Positions 44,857-52,747 of a stretch of DNA of 64,000 nucleotides are shown here, piece by piece (within the stretch, counting starts at the first letter, position 1; each line of letters starts with the position of its first letter). Source of the DNA: an uncultured Alphaproteobacteria bacterium (GTDB lineage: Bacteria; Pseudomonadota; Alphaproteobacteria; HIMB59); assembly GCA_902555695.1 (NCBI GenBank), contig CACDTV010000002.1, positions 1-64,000 of the forward strand, read 5' to 3'. The position numbers and the translations under genes were made by a program. The notes under the pieces were generated by a model, which did no database searches, was not told where the DNA came from, and worked only from the letters and a program-made list of their open reading frames with translations.

Positions 44857-46044
44857 ATGTCTTTTAGGGTACTCAAATTTTTAATTAAACATTTAATTAA
44901 AACAAGATCTGTTATTATAAAATTTGAGGGAAATGACCATCTTATTGACAACGGCACAGATCCATTAATTTTACAGATCAATAATAAGAAATTTTTAAAT
45001 AAAATTTTTTATGCACCTTCTCTCGTACTCACAGAAGGATATATGGATAAAGATTACGAGTTAAACAATTCGACTTTTTATGAGTTTTCTGAATTACTTA
45101 TTGAAAATTATAATAAATATCTTGAAAAAATATCAAATACACTAATATTCAGAATTATTTTAATCATTAATCCACTATTTCAGTTAAATTTCGTAAAGAG
45201 TTCAAAAAGTAATGTCGCAAGTCACTATGACTTATCTGATAGGTTGTATGACTTATTTTTGGATGAAACTAGGCAATATTCATGCGCATACTTTGAAAAT
45301 GAAAACGACTCATTAACACAAGCACAAACTAACAAAATGAGCAGATTAGCTGACAAATTATTATTAAATTCTAATGATAGAGTTTTAGACATAGGGTGTG
45401 GGTGGGGATCACTTAGTAGACACTTTGCAGATCATCATGATTGTAAAGTAAAGGGTGTTTCATTATCTGAAGAGCAAATTAAATACTGTAATGACCAACT
45501 TAAAAAGTCAGATAAAAAAGAAAATTTATCCTATTCTTTACAAGATTATAGAGATGAAGAGAATTCTTATTCAAAAATAGTTTCTGTTGGAATGTTTGAG
45601 CATGTAGGAAAACCCTTCTACAAAACCTATTTTAAAAAAATATATAATTTATTATCTGATGATGGCATAGCGGTAGTACATACAATTGGTAATATTAGAG
45701 TTCCGAAAATGACTCCTGCATTTATTAGAAAATATATTTTTCCTGGTGGCTATATACCATCTTTGTCTGAGGTAATGCCAGCTGTAGAAAAATCTGGACT
45801 TATAATCTCAGATATAGAGGTTCTTAGATTACATTATGCTAAAACACTTTCTCATTGGTTTAAAAATTTTAAAAAAGAAGAAAAAGAAGTTCTTAAACTA
45901 TATGATGATAGATTTATAAGAATGTGGGAAGCTTATTTAAATTTAAGTGAATTATCTTTTACTAAAGGTGATAATGTGATTTTCCAACTAGTTTTAACTA
46001 AAAAAAGAGACTCATTTCCTTTGGTAAGAAAAAAAATTAGTTAA
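44857..46044 (+). CDS. cfa: Cyclopropane-fatty-acid synthase family methyltransferase
   Basis: A 395-residue enzyme that would transfer a methylene from S-adenosylmethionine to unsaturated membrane lipids. ASHYDLSDRLYDLFLDETRQYSCAYF is the conserved entry to the catalytic domain, and VLDIGCGWGSLSRHFA is the SAM motif (about residues 176-191). SVGMFEHVGKPFYKTYF and FIRKYIFPGGYIPSLSEV are typical. The N-terminal lipid-binding region is shortened but present. Related mycolic-acid-type methyltransferases share the motifs; cyclopropanation is the likely but unproven activity. Confidence 0.88.
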   Translation: MSFRVLKFLIKHLIKTRSVIIKFEGNDHLIDNGTDPLILQINNKKFLNKIFYAPSLVLTEGYMDKDYELNNSTFYEFSELLIENYNKYLEKISNTLIFRIILIINPLFQLNFVKSSKSNVASHYDLSDRLYDLFLDETRQYSCAYFENENDSLTQAQTNKMSRLADKLLLNSNDRVLDIGCGWGSLSRHFADHHDCKVKGVSLSEEQIKYCNDQLKKSDKKENLSYSLQDYRDEENSYSKIVSVGMFEHVGKPFYKTYFKKIYNLLSDDGIAVVHTIGNIRVPKMTPAFIRKYIFPGGYIPSLSEVMPAVEKSGLIISDIEVLRLHYAKTLSHWFKNFKKEEKEVLKLYDDRFIRMWEAYLNLSELSFTKGDNVIFQLVLTKKRDSFPLVRKKIS

Positions 46045-46085
46045 ATATTTCTGTTTTTGAATTCATATTCAATTATATTTATTTA

Positions 46086-47030
46086 ATGTCATATGAGCAA
46101 AAAATTATTAATTACTTTGAAAAGAATTATAAGAAAATAGGTGATGATTGTGCTTATATAAACACAACAAAACAATTAATCTCATCTGATACTTTAGTTG
46201 AAAATAAGCATTTTGATTTAAAGCATTTTACTCCTCAAAACATAGCACACAGACTTTTTCTTTCAAATTATAGTGATATTCAATCCTCAGGTGGCATACC
46301 CAAATATGTAATATTAAATATTAGTTTCCCTAATAAAAACTATAAGTTTGTGCAACAAATAATAACTAATTTTCATAGAATATGCCTAAGAAATAAGATT
46401 GAGATAATAGGTGGGGATACTACTTCTTCTGAGAAAATATTTTTATCTTTAACAATTATTAGCGATAAAATTAATAATACTAAAATAACAAAGAGATCTA
46501 ATGCTAAGGTTGATGATAAAATTTATACATTTTCAGGAATTGGATATTCAAAACTAGGATACCTAAGTTTATATAGTAAGTTTAAATTACCTAATCATTT
46601 AAAAAATTTATCAGTAAAACAATTTTTAAAACCTAAAATGTATATTTATCAAGATATATTTAGGCATCAAAATATTACAAGTTGTATGGATTTATCAGAT
46701 AGTCTTTTATCAACTTTAGAAACTATTTCGTTGAAATCCAAAAAAAAAATTAAATTAAATAATCTCACCTCTGTTAATTCTAAGCTTTATAAGTTCTTTG
46801 AAGAAGAAAAATATATTTCTCTTATTTTATCCAGTGGAGAGGAGTATGTCCCAGTTTTTACCTCACCTAAAAACTTATTATATTTAAATAAAAAAAAACT
46901 TTTAATTAAAAGGGGTATTAAGATTATATGTATTGGAAGTGTAGAAAAAGGAAAGGGTGTAAATCTAAAAAATTTTAATCTTGGCAAAGTAAAAAAATTT
47001 GACCATTTTAAAAATAATTATTCTCTTTAA
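46086..47030 (+). CDS. thiL: Thiamine-monophosphate kinase
   Basis: ThiL phosphorylates thiamine monophosphate to the active diphosphate. This 314-residue AIR-synthase-like protein has the Asp pair in IGDDCAYI (D20-D21), SSDTLVENKHFD, a SNYSDIQSSGGIP segment and GGDTTSSEKIFLS, the metal and ATP sites of ThiL. The C-terminal half is lysine-rich and diverged, with MDLSDSLLSTLE and SSGEEYVPVF still recognisable. Its last 23 bases overlap the convergent mnmH. Confidence 0.85.
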   Translation: MSYEQKIINYFEKNYKKIGDDCAYINTTKQLISSDTLVENKHFDLKHFTPQNIAHRLFLSNYSDIQSSGGIPKYVILNISFPNKNYKFVQQIITNFHRICLRNKIEIIGGDTTSSEKIFLSLTIISDKINNTKITKRSNAKVDDKIYTFSGIGYSKLGYLSLYSKFKLPNHLKNLSVKQFLKPKMYIYQDIFRHQNITSCMDLSDSLLSTLETISLKSKKKIKLNNLTSVNSKLYKFFEEEKYISLILSSGEEYVPVFTSPKNLLYLNKKKLLIKRGIKIICIGSVEKGKGVNLKNFNLGKVKKFDHFKNNYSL

Positions 47031-48048
47031 TAACTTTTTTGATATTTATTAAGTTAATTTTATTTAAATATATCTCTTTATATATATTACTGTCATTTTC
47101 AGCTCGAGTCTTTCTATAGGCTCTATCGTAATGATATTCAATTAATGATTTAACAAACTGAAAATATTCCTTTTTTTTTAAATTTATTTCAATAAGTTTA
47201 AATTCTTCTTTTGGAATAATTTTTTTTAATACGATAAGTGCATTTTTCATTAAATCTGGTGAATTTGTAAAATATTTATAATCCTTTAAAATGAATTTTA
47301 CTCTCTCGGTTAAATTACTCTTTATTTTTACATTTTTACCCAAAGGCATATTTTTCCAGATTTTACTTGGAATACTTAACTTTCCTACTTTGATACTTTC
47401 TGCTTCAACCCATATATTTTTTCTTGAATTGAAAGAGTGAAGTTTTTCATAAATTAATGTTTCAAATAATTTTTGTGATGGTTGAACAGTATTGGGTATA
47501 TTTCCTAAAATAGAGCCTTTATGTTTTGCCAAACCTTCAAAATCGATCACTTGATATTTTTTCGATAATTCTTTGATAAAAAGTGTTTTTCCTACTCCTG
47601 TTACACCCATAATTTGGTTAAATTTAAATTTATCAGTATTATTTTCAAAAAAATCTACTACATAACCTCTGTATGTCTTATATCCACCCTCTAATAATGT
47701 TACGTCGTAGCCGATTTGTTTAAGAACTAAATATAAACTAAGTGATCTTAGACCACCTCTCCAACAATAAATTAATGTTTTATTTTTTTTATCAAATTTT
47801 ATTTTATTAATAATTTTGGAAATATTTGCACTAATAATGCTTGCTCCTTCTTTTTTGGCTAAAAAAGAATTCTCTTTATATTTCAATCCTATTTCATGAC
47901 GTTGTTTATTTGTTAATACAGGATAATTTACTGATCTTGGGATATGGTCTTCATCAAACTCTAATGGGGTTCTTACATCAATTATAGTATTATAATCATC
48001 GATAGTAGTACTTTTATACGATGTTTTATTGATGCGCATATTTTTCAT
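47008..48048 (-). CDS. mnmH: tRNA 2-selenouridine synthase
   Basis: MnmH (SelU/YbbB) converts 2-thiouridine at tRNA position 34 to 2-selenouridine through a geranylated intermediate. The 346-residue protein has an N-terminal rhodanese domain with catalytic C95 in YCWRGGLRS and a C-terminal P-loop domain with GVTGVGKT at 148-155. It needs selenophosphate from SelD, which is not in this window. Starts at 48048 and 48039 are both possible; either one overlaps the start of the divergent periplasmic gene. It also overlaps thiL at its 3' end. Confidence 0.9.
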   Translation of the reverse strand: MKNMRINKTSYKSTTIDDYNTIIDVRTPLEFDEDHIPRSVNYPVLTNKQRHEIGLKYKENSFLAKKEGASIISANISKIINKIKFDKKNKTLIYCWRGGLRSLSLYLVLKQIGYDVTLLEGGYKTYRGYVVDFFENNTDKFKFNQIMGVTGVGKTLFIKELSKKYQVIDFEGLAKHKGSILGNIPNTVQPSQKLFETLIYEKLHSFNSRKNIWVEAESIKVGKLSIPSKIWKNMPLGKNVKIKSNLTERVKFILKDYKYFTNSPDLMKNALIVLKKIIPKEEFKLIEINLKKKEYFQFVKSLIEYHYDRAYRKTRAENDSNIYKEIYLNKINLINIKKVIKENNYF

Positions 48049-48781
48049 AATTTTTTTATTAATATATCCATATTACCTCAACTCTAAAGTAATAAATCTA
48101 AAATATGAAATTGATTGGAAATCAATTCACCTAGCAGACTTATTCTGGAAAATAGAAATTGAAGATAATTTATACGAAATTGATTTCACAATTAAAAGTT
48201 ATGGTGTGACTGACAAAATTTATGGGTATGAGTCAATTACAAAAGTTAGTGGAGAAATTAAAGATGATAGCTTCAATCCCATGATTTACAAAAGTAAAAC
48301 AAAAAGCTCTAAACAGGATAGATTTGAAAATATTGTTTTTAACAAGAATGGCACTATATCAAATATTGAAATTTCAAAAGAACTCTCCAGTGATCAGATT
48401 AATTTGCAAAATACTTTAATTAATGATTATCAATTTTTCACTGATCCGATATCACAATTAGTTCAATATTTTATTTTCCAAACAGATTCAAAAAGGTTAA
48501 TTATTGATGGAATTAACATTTATAAATTATCATCAACTACAAAAAATATAGAAAACTTAAAATCTAATAATCCTTCTATATACAAAGGAAACGTCGAAGT
48601 TATAGATTTAGTATTTCCTTTTTTTAAAGGTCTTTATAAAGAGAATAAAAAAAATAATTTAGAAGTTATAACGGTTTATTCATTTGAAAAAGAAATAATT
48701 AAAATTCCTGCTAAATTTAGAATTAATTCAAAAAAATTTAAAGCTAATCTTCATTTGAAAGAATATGAAATTCTTCAATAA
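48032..48781 (+). CDS. DUF3108-like exported protein
   Basis: A 249-residue protein with an N-terminal signal peptide (about 1-18, hydrophobic IFFIIFLLIYPYYL) and a beta-rich body. KYEIDWKSIHLADLFWKIEIEDNLYEIDFTIKSYG and the central FNPMIYKSKTKSSKQDRFENIVF resemble the DUF3108 family of periplasmic or outer-membrane beta proteins found in Alphaproteobacteria. The function is not known. The ATG at 48032 lies within the first codons of the divergent mnmH. Its stop overlaps the next start by one base. Confidence 0.7.
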   Translation: MRIFFIIFLLIYPYYLNSKVINLKYEIDWKSIHLADLFWKIEIEDNLYEIDFTIKSYGVTDKIYGYESITKVSGEIKDDSFNPMIYKSKTKSSKQDRFENIVFNKNGTISNIEISKELSSDQINLQNTLINDYQFFTDPISQLVQYFIFQTDSKRLIIDGINIYKLSSTTKNIENLKSNNPSIYKGNVEVIDLVFPFFKGLYKENKKNNLEVITVYSFEKEIIKIPAKFRINSKKFKANLHLKEYEILQ

Positions 48782-49008
48782 TGAAAGTAACAAAAAATAG
48801 ATCAATCTTAAAAACTATAAGTTATAGAATAGTTGGTCTTATAAATACTTTTATAATAATTTTTTTTGTTATTTCTTATGGTTCAGAAAATTTTGATGTA
48901 ACTTCTCCTTTCTATGTAGCTTTAATTGTTTTCATTTTAATAATGATTACATACTATTTTCATGAAAGAGTATGGAATTTATACAAATATGGCAAATTTA
49001 ATAAATAA
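48781..49008 (+). CDS. DUF2061 small membrane protein
   Basis: A 75-residue protein with two membrane helices (about 17-34 and 43-59). KTISYRIVGLINTFIIIFFV and ITYYFHERVWNLYKYG are the DUF2061 signatures; function unknown. The start fuses to the upstream stop (TAATG). A second, frameshifted copy starts inside its last 20 bases, so the two were once a tandem pair. Confidence 0.85.
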   Translation: MKVTKNRSILKTISYRIVGLINTFIIIFFVISYGSENFDVTSPFYVALIVFILIMITYYFHERVWNLYKYGKFNK

Positions 49009-49194
49009 AAAAGTAATTAGACTCATATCATTTTCAAGGCACTCACATGGAGATTAGCCGCATCTACAATAACATTTATTTCTGCTATGTTTATTACATC
49101 AAACTTAGATTGGACAAAATCCATTGTAATTTATGAAATAATGAACGGTATATTAATTTATTATATTCATGAGAGAGTCTGGAATAAAATTTAA
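48989..49194 (+). pseudogene. Second DUF2061 gene, interrupted by a frameshift
   Basis: From the ATG at 48989 the frame reads MANLINKKVIRLISFS and then shifts. A different frame from about 49037 reads KALTWRLAASTITFIS to HERVWNKI and a stop at 49192-49194. Joining them by adding one A in CAAGG near 49036 gives a full DUF2061 protein of about 68 residues. Without it the first frame ends at a TAG near 49055. It may be a recent pseudogene, a sequencing error, or a frameshift site; the downstream half keeps all family residues, so the damage is recent. Confidence 0.75.
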
Positions 49195-49211
49195 TGGGGA
49201 AGAATTAAAAT

Positions 49212-49559
49212 ATGAATTTCATATTTAAAATTGAAAATAACCTTATGGAGCTTTTTAAAGGTAATTTACCTTTATACAAAAGTTATTGGATTTATTACGT
49301 TCTTGTTAATTTCCTTATTTCGGCACCTCTTTTGCTCGTCACAAAAATACATATACAAAATTTTATTTATACATTTTCATTATATCTTGTACTAAATTTA
49401 ATTTATTACTTTACATCTTGCATTGGTGTTTGGAGAAGTTCTCAAAAATATAAAGGCAATAAAATACTATCTTTTTTAGCTAGATTAATCGTAGTAATAG
49501 GCATATCTACAACTATCTTAGAATTGAAAACTATCCTAACTATCATTTATAGTTTTTGA
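49212..49559 (+). CDS. Small hypothetical membrane protein
   Basis: A 115-residue protein not assigned to a family. Three hydrophobic helices are visible (about 25-45, 50-72 and 85-112), with YFTSCIGVWRSSQKYKG between the second and third; the SCIGVWRSS segment may be conserved. It lies 17 bases after the DUF2061 pseudogene and ends before the small DUF6494-like gene. Its neighbours are all small membrane or accessory proteins without known roles. Confidence 0.65.
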   Translation: MNFIFKIENNLMELFKGNLPLYKSYWIYYVLVNFLISAPLLLVTKIHIQNFIYTFSLYLVLNLIYYFTSCIGVWRSSQKYKGNKILSFLARLIVVIGISTTILELKTILTIIYSF

Positions 49560-49607
49560 TTATTTAAAAGCCTTCAAATATGAAAAAAAATCCATATTAT
49601 CAATTTC

Positions 49608-49787
49608 ATGGATGATGAAACACAATTAAAAGTTAGAAAATTTCTGAAAAGGTTAGGGATTAGCTCACAACAAGAACTTAATCAATTCATTGAAAATAAC
49701 CCTGATGTAAAGGATCTATCGATAAAAGTATCTTTTGAAATTAATAATAAGAATGTTTTTGAGTTTGAAGATAAAATAAATAATTAA
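49608..49787 (+). CDS. DUF6494-like small protein
   Basis: A 59-residue protein. DETQLKVRKFLKRLGISSQQELNQFIE matches the N-terminal helix pair of the DUF6494 family (RKFLKxxGxxSQxE), and the short C-terminus VSFEINNKNVFEFEDKI is beta-like. Family function unknown. It starts with ATG at 49608 and ends 5 bases before the DUF502 gene, so it is likely cotranscribed. Confidence rests on the family pattern and tight fit. Confidence 0.7.
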   Translation: MDDETQLKVRKFLKRLGISSQQELNQFIENNPDVKDLSIKVSFEINNKNVFEFEDKINN

Positions 49788-49792
49788 TATAA

Positions 49793-50440
49793 ATGAAAAA
49801 AATTCAAAATCATTTTATTAGTGGCATATTAATTGTTGCACCATTAGCTTTATCTATTTACGTTGCATGGGTAGTAGTTGGTATTGCAGATAAAATATTT
49901 AGACCTTTCATACCTCTAAATAAATTTGGTATTCCATCTGAAATACCTGGTGTTGGTTTAATAGTTGCTTTTTTATTTTTTACAATTTTAGGAGCCATAG
50001 CTGGAAGTTTTTTTGGAAAACTTTATCATCGAGTAGTTGATGCTGTTTTATCCAAAATACCTGGCTTAAACTCAATTTATAATACAGTAAAACAGATTAT
50101 TGATACATTTGCTACGACACAGTCTAATGCTTTTAAAGAGGTTGTTCTTATTGAATATCCTCAAAAAGATATTTTTGCTCTTGCATTTTTAACAAGTGAA
50201 ACAAAAGGGGAAATAGCAAAAAGAAAAAATCAAAAGATGATAAATGTTTTCATGCCATCTACACCTAATCCAACTACAGGTTTCTTGATGTTTGTTCCAT
50301 TATCAAAATGTACCAAACTTAATATGTCTGTCGATCAAGCAATCAAATACATCATTTCTGCAGGACTAGTTACACCCAAAGCACCGGAAATTAAAAAAGC
50401 TCTTCCTAAAAAGAAAAAAATTAAAAAGTTAACTAAATAA
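49793..50440 (+). CDS. DUF502-family membrane protein
   Basis: A 215-residue inner-membrane protein of the DUF502 family. Two N-terminal helices (about 9-30 and 54-77) are followed by VLSKIPGLNSIYNTVKQIIDTF, FKEVVLIEYPQKDIFALAFLTSE and the PSTPNPTTGFLMFVP block, the strongest family signature. The C-terminus is a lysine-rich tail. Function unknown. It lies next to recG in many Alphaproteobacteria, and overlaps the convergent recG by 12 bases. Confidence 0.88.
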   Translation: MKKIQNHFISGILIVAPLALSIYVAWVVVGIADKIFRPFIPLNKFGIPSEIPGVGLIVAFLFFTILGAIAGSFFGKLYHRVVDAVLSKIPGLNSIYNTVKQIIDTFATTQSNAFKEVVLIEYPQKDIFALAFLTSETKGEIAKRKNQKMINVFMPSTPNPTTGFLMFVPLSKCTKLNMSVDQAIKYIISAGLVTPKAPEIKKALPKKKKIKKLTK

Positions 50441-52498
50441 TAGTTTTATTGCTTCTTGCTGCTTAAAAAACATAAGTAACTTATATATATCTTTTTTAAA
50501 TTTTTCATTTTCATACTCTTTTTTTTCAATCAATTTTTTTACATATTGAAGTGCATCTATTATTAGTTCTTGATCACGATAAACATTTACAAACTTGAAT
50601 AATGAGTCACCACTTTGACGATATCCTAATATGTCACCAGTGCCTCTAATTTCGAGATCTTTTTCAGATAATTTAAAACCATCTAAGTTTTCTTTGAATA
50701 TTTTTAGTCGATTTATCGTATTATCAGGTAAATCCTTGCCATATAAAGCAAAACAATAACCTTGATTGTTACCTCTTCCTACTCTTCCTCTTAACTGATG
50801 TAATTGAGATAAGCCAAATTTTTCTGCATTTTCAATTACAATATAATCTGCATTTTTATTATCTATACCTACCTCTACTACAGTAGTAGCAACTAATATT
50901 TTTATATTTCCTTTTTGAAAATTTTGTATAATTCTCTTTTTTTGATCACTTTTAATTTTACCATGTAACATTTCAACTTCTGAACCAAATATATTTTTCA
51001 ATGACTTAAATCGTGTTTCTACATCTTTGTACTTTTGAGTCTCTGATGCTTCTACTAAAGGACAAATCCAGTAAACTTGAGATACATTTGAAATTTTTTT
51101 CTTTAACAAAATTTCTATATCTTTAATTTTGTCAATGCTCGATACTTTAGTTATTATCGGTTTTTGAAAAGCTGGCTTTTCTTTTAGGATTACCTGTTCT
51201 ATTTCACCATATTGAGCTAATGCAAGTGTTCTTGGAATAGGTGTGGCAGACATTAATAGAATATTTGTATTTATTCCTTTTTCAGCTAAATACAGTCTTT
51301 GTTGAACACCAAATCGATGTTGTTCATCGATTATTACATATGCCAAGGATAAGAAATTTAAATTTTCTTGAAAAATTGCATGAGTACCAATAATAAAATT
51401 AAAAATACCTTTTTCTATTTTTTCATAAATTTTACTTTTATTTTTACTACTTCCAGTGAGCAATATAGGTTTAACTTCTTCATTATCTAAGTGATTTAAT
51501 ACATTACTGTAAATTTGATTAGCTAATATTTCTGTAGGCGCCATATACGCAACTTGTTTATGTTTTTGAATAAAAGGGATTGCTGTTAATAAGGATACAA
51601 TAGTTTTGCCTGAACCTACATCACCTTGTAATAGTACAGTTTCTCGATATTGAGTATTATTATAATTATTTATATCGTTCATGATTTTATATTGATTTTT
51701 TGTCAACTTAAAAGGTAGCTCATTTAACAATTTTTCTTGTAAACTAAATTTTAGATTTAAACTCTCATTTTTTCTTTTTGTTTTTTCTTTTAAGTATCTA
51801 ATAGCAAAATAATTTGATACTAATTCATCAACTGCCAACCTTTTTCTAAAATTCTCTCTATTTTCTATATCTTCTTTCACAGAGGGAAAATGCATTTTTA
51901 TTAATGATTCATTGAAACTTGAAAAATTATATTTTTTAATAATATTTTCGTTCAACCATTCATCAAATTTATTTAAATGTTTTTTTGCGTCATTTAAAAC
52001 TATTCTGATATCTTTTAATGTGATACCCCTTGTTAAAGGATAAATATTTTCAAAAGTTCTTAACTTATCCTCATTTTCTATCTCTTCTATGTAATCAGGG
52101 TGTGCTATACTAAGGTTGCTTTTATAAAATGATACTTTTCCACTAATAATTAATTCTTTGTTTTCAGGATATTTTTTTCTAAGAAAATTCCCTCTTATTG
52201 AAAAATAAATTATGTTTATGATTAAAGATCCTTTTTCACATTCAATCACGTAGGGCAGTTTAGGATTGAAAGGAAAATGATGTTTTTTTACCTTAACGAG
52301 AGTGGTGATAGTTTGTCCTTTTTCAAGATTTTTAAAGTCAATATCCTGAGTACGATCTATTGATCTAGTTGGTAAATTATAAAATATATCAATAACTGTG
52401 TTTATATTTAGATTTTTAAAATAGGACGCTTTCTTTGGACCTATTCCTTTAAGTTTTTCTACATTCTGATATAAAAAATCGAAACTGTTGTCATTCAT
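50429..52498 (-). CDS. recG: ATP-dependent DNA helicase RecG
   Basis: RecG remodels stalled replication forks and branched DNA. The 689-residue length is normal. An N-terminal wedge/OB region starts LKGIGPKKASYFKNL, helicase motif I is LLQGDVGSGKT, motif II is the DEQH box in IDEQHRFGVQQR, and motif VI is LRGRVGRGNN. The order recG / sdhE / mfd is typical of Alphaproteobacteria. Its ATG overlaps the divergent sdhE ATG within one CATG palindrome. Confidence 0.95.
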   Translation of the reverse strand: MNDNSFDFLYQNVEKLKGIGPKKASYFKNLNINTVIDIFYNLPTRSIDRTQDIDFKNLEKGQTITTLVKVKKHHFPFNPKLPYVIECEKGSLIINIIYFSIRGNFLRKKYPENKELIISGKVSFYKSNLSIAHPDYIEEIENEDKLRTFENIYPLTRGITLKDIRIVLNDAKKHLNKFDEWLNENIIKKYNFSSFNESLIKMHFPSVKEDIENRENFRKRLAVDELVSNYFAIRYLKEKTKRKNESLNLKFSLQEKLLNELPFKLTKNQYKIMNDINNYNNTQYRETVLLQGDVGSGKTIVSLLTAIPFIQKHKQVAYMAPTEILANQIYSNVLNHLDNEEVKPILLTGSSKNKSKIYEKIEKGIFNFIIGTHAIFQENLNFLSLAYVIIDEQHRFGVQQRLYLAEKGINTNILLMSATPIPRTLALAQYGEIEQVILKEKPAFQKPIITKVSSIDKIKDIEILLKKKISNVSQVYWICPLVEASETQKYKDVETRFKSLKNIFGSEVEMLHGKIKSDQKKRIIQNFQKGNIKILVATTVVEVGIDNKNADYIVIENAEKFGLSQLHQLRGRVGRGNNQGYCFALYGKDLPDNTINRLKIFKENLDGFKLSEKDLEIRGTGDILGYRQSGDSLFKFVNVYRDQELIIDALQYVKKLIEKKEYENEKFKKDIYKLLMFFKQQEAIKLLFS

Positions 52499-52745
52499 GA
52501 ATAATAACTACAAAGATAAATTAAAAAAAATAAAATATCGATGTCAAACATTAGGTATAAAAGAATTAGATGTAATTTTTGAGAGAATTTATTCAAAACT
52601 TGTAAACACTAATGATGAGGCTCTAATTGATCAATTAGATGATTTATTAAAGAATGAAACACAATACATATTTGACGTATTTTTTAATGAGTCTTTCAAA
52701 GAAGATAGAATTAAGTACCTTAAAATTATAAATTTATCAAAATAA
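52497..52745 (+). CDS. sdhE: Succinate dehydrogenase assembly factor SdhE
   Basis: SdhE helps attach FAD to the succinate dehydrogenase flavoprotein. It is 82 residues from the ATG at 52497. The region IKYRCQTLGIKELDVIFERI aligns with the family RGxxE motif: the glycine and glutamate stay, but the arginine before glycine is leucine here. The helical bundle ends in YIFDVFFNESF. A TTG three codons upstream is less likely. It lies between recG (divergent) and mfd (2-base gap), its usual place. Confidence 0.83.
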   Translation: MNNNYKDKLKKIKYRCQTLGIKELDVIFERIYSKLVNTNDEALIDQLDDLLKNETQYIFDVFFNESFKEDRIKYLKIINLSK

Positions 52746-52747
52746 TA

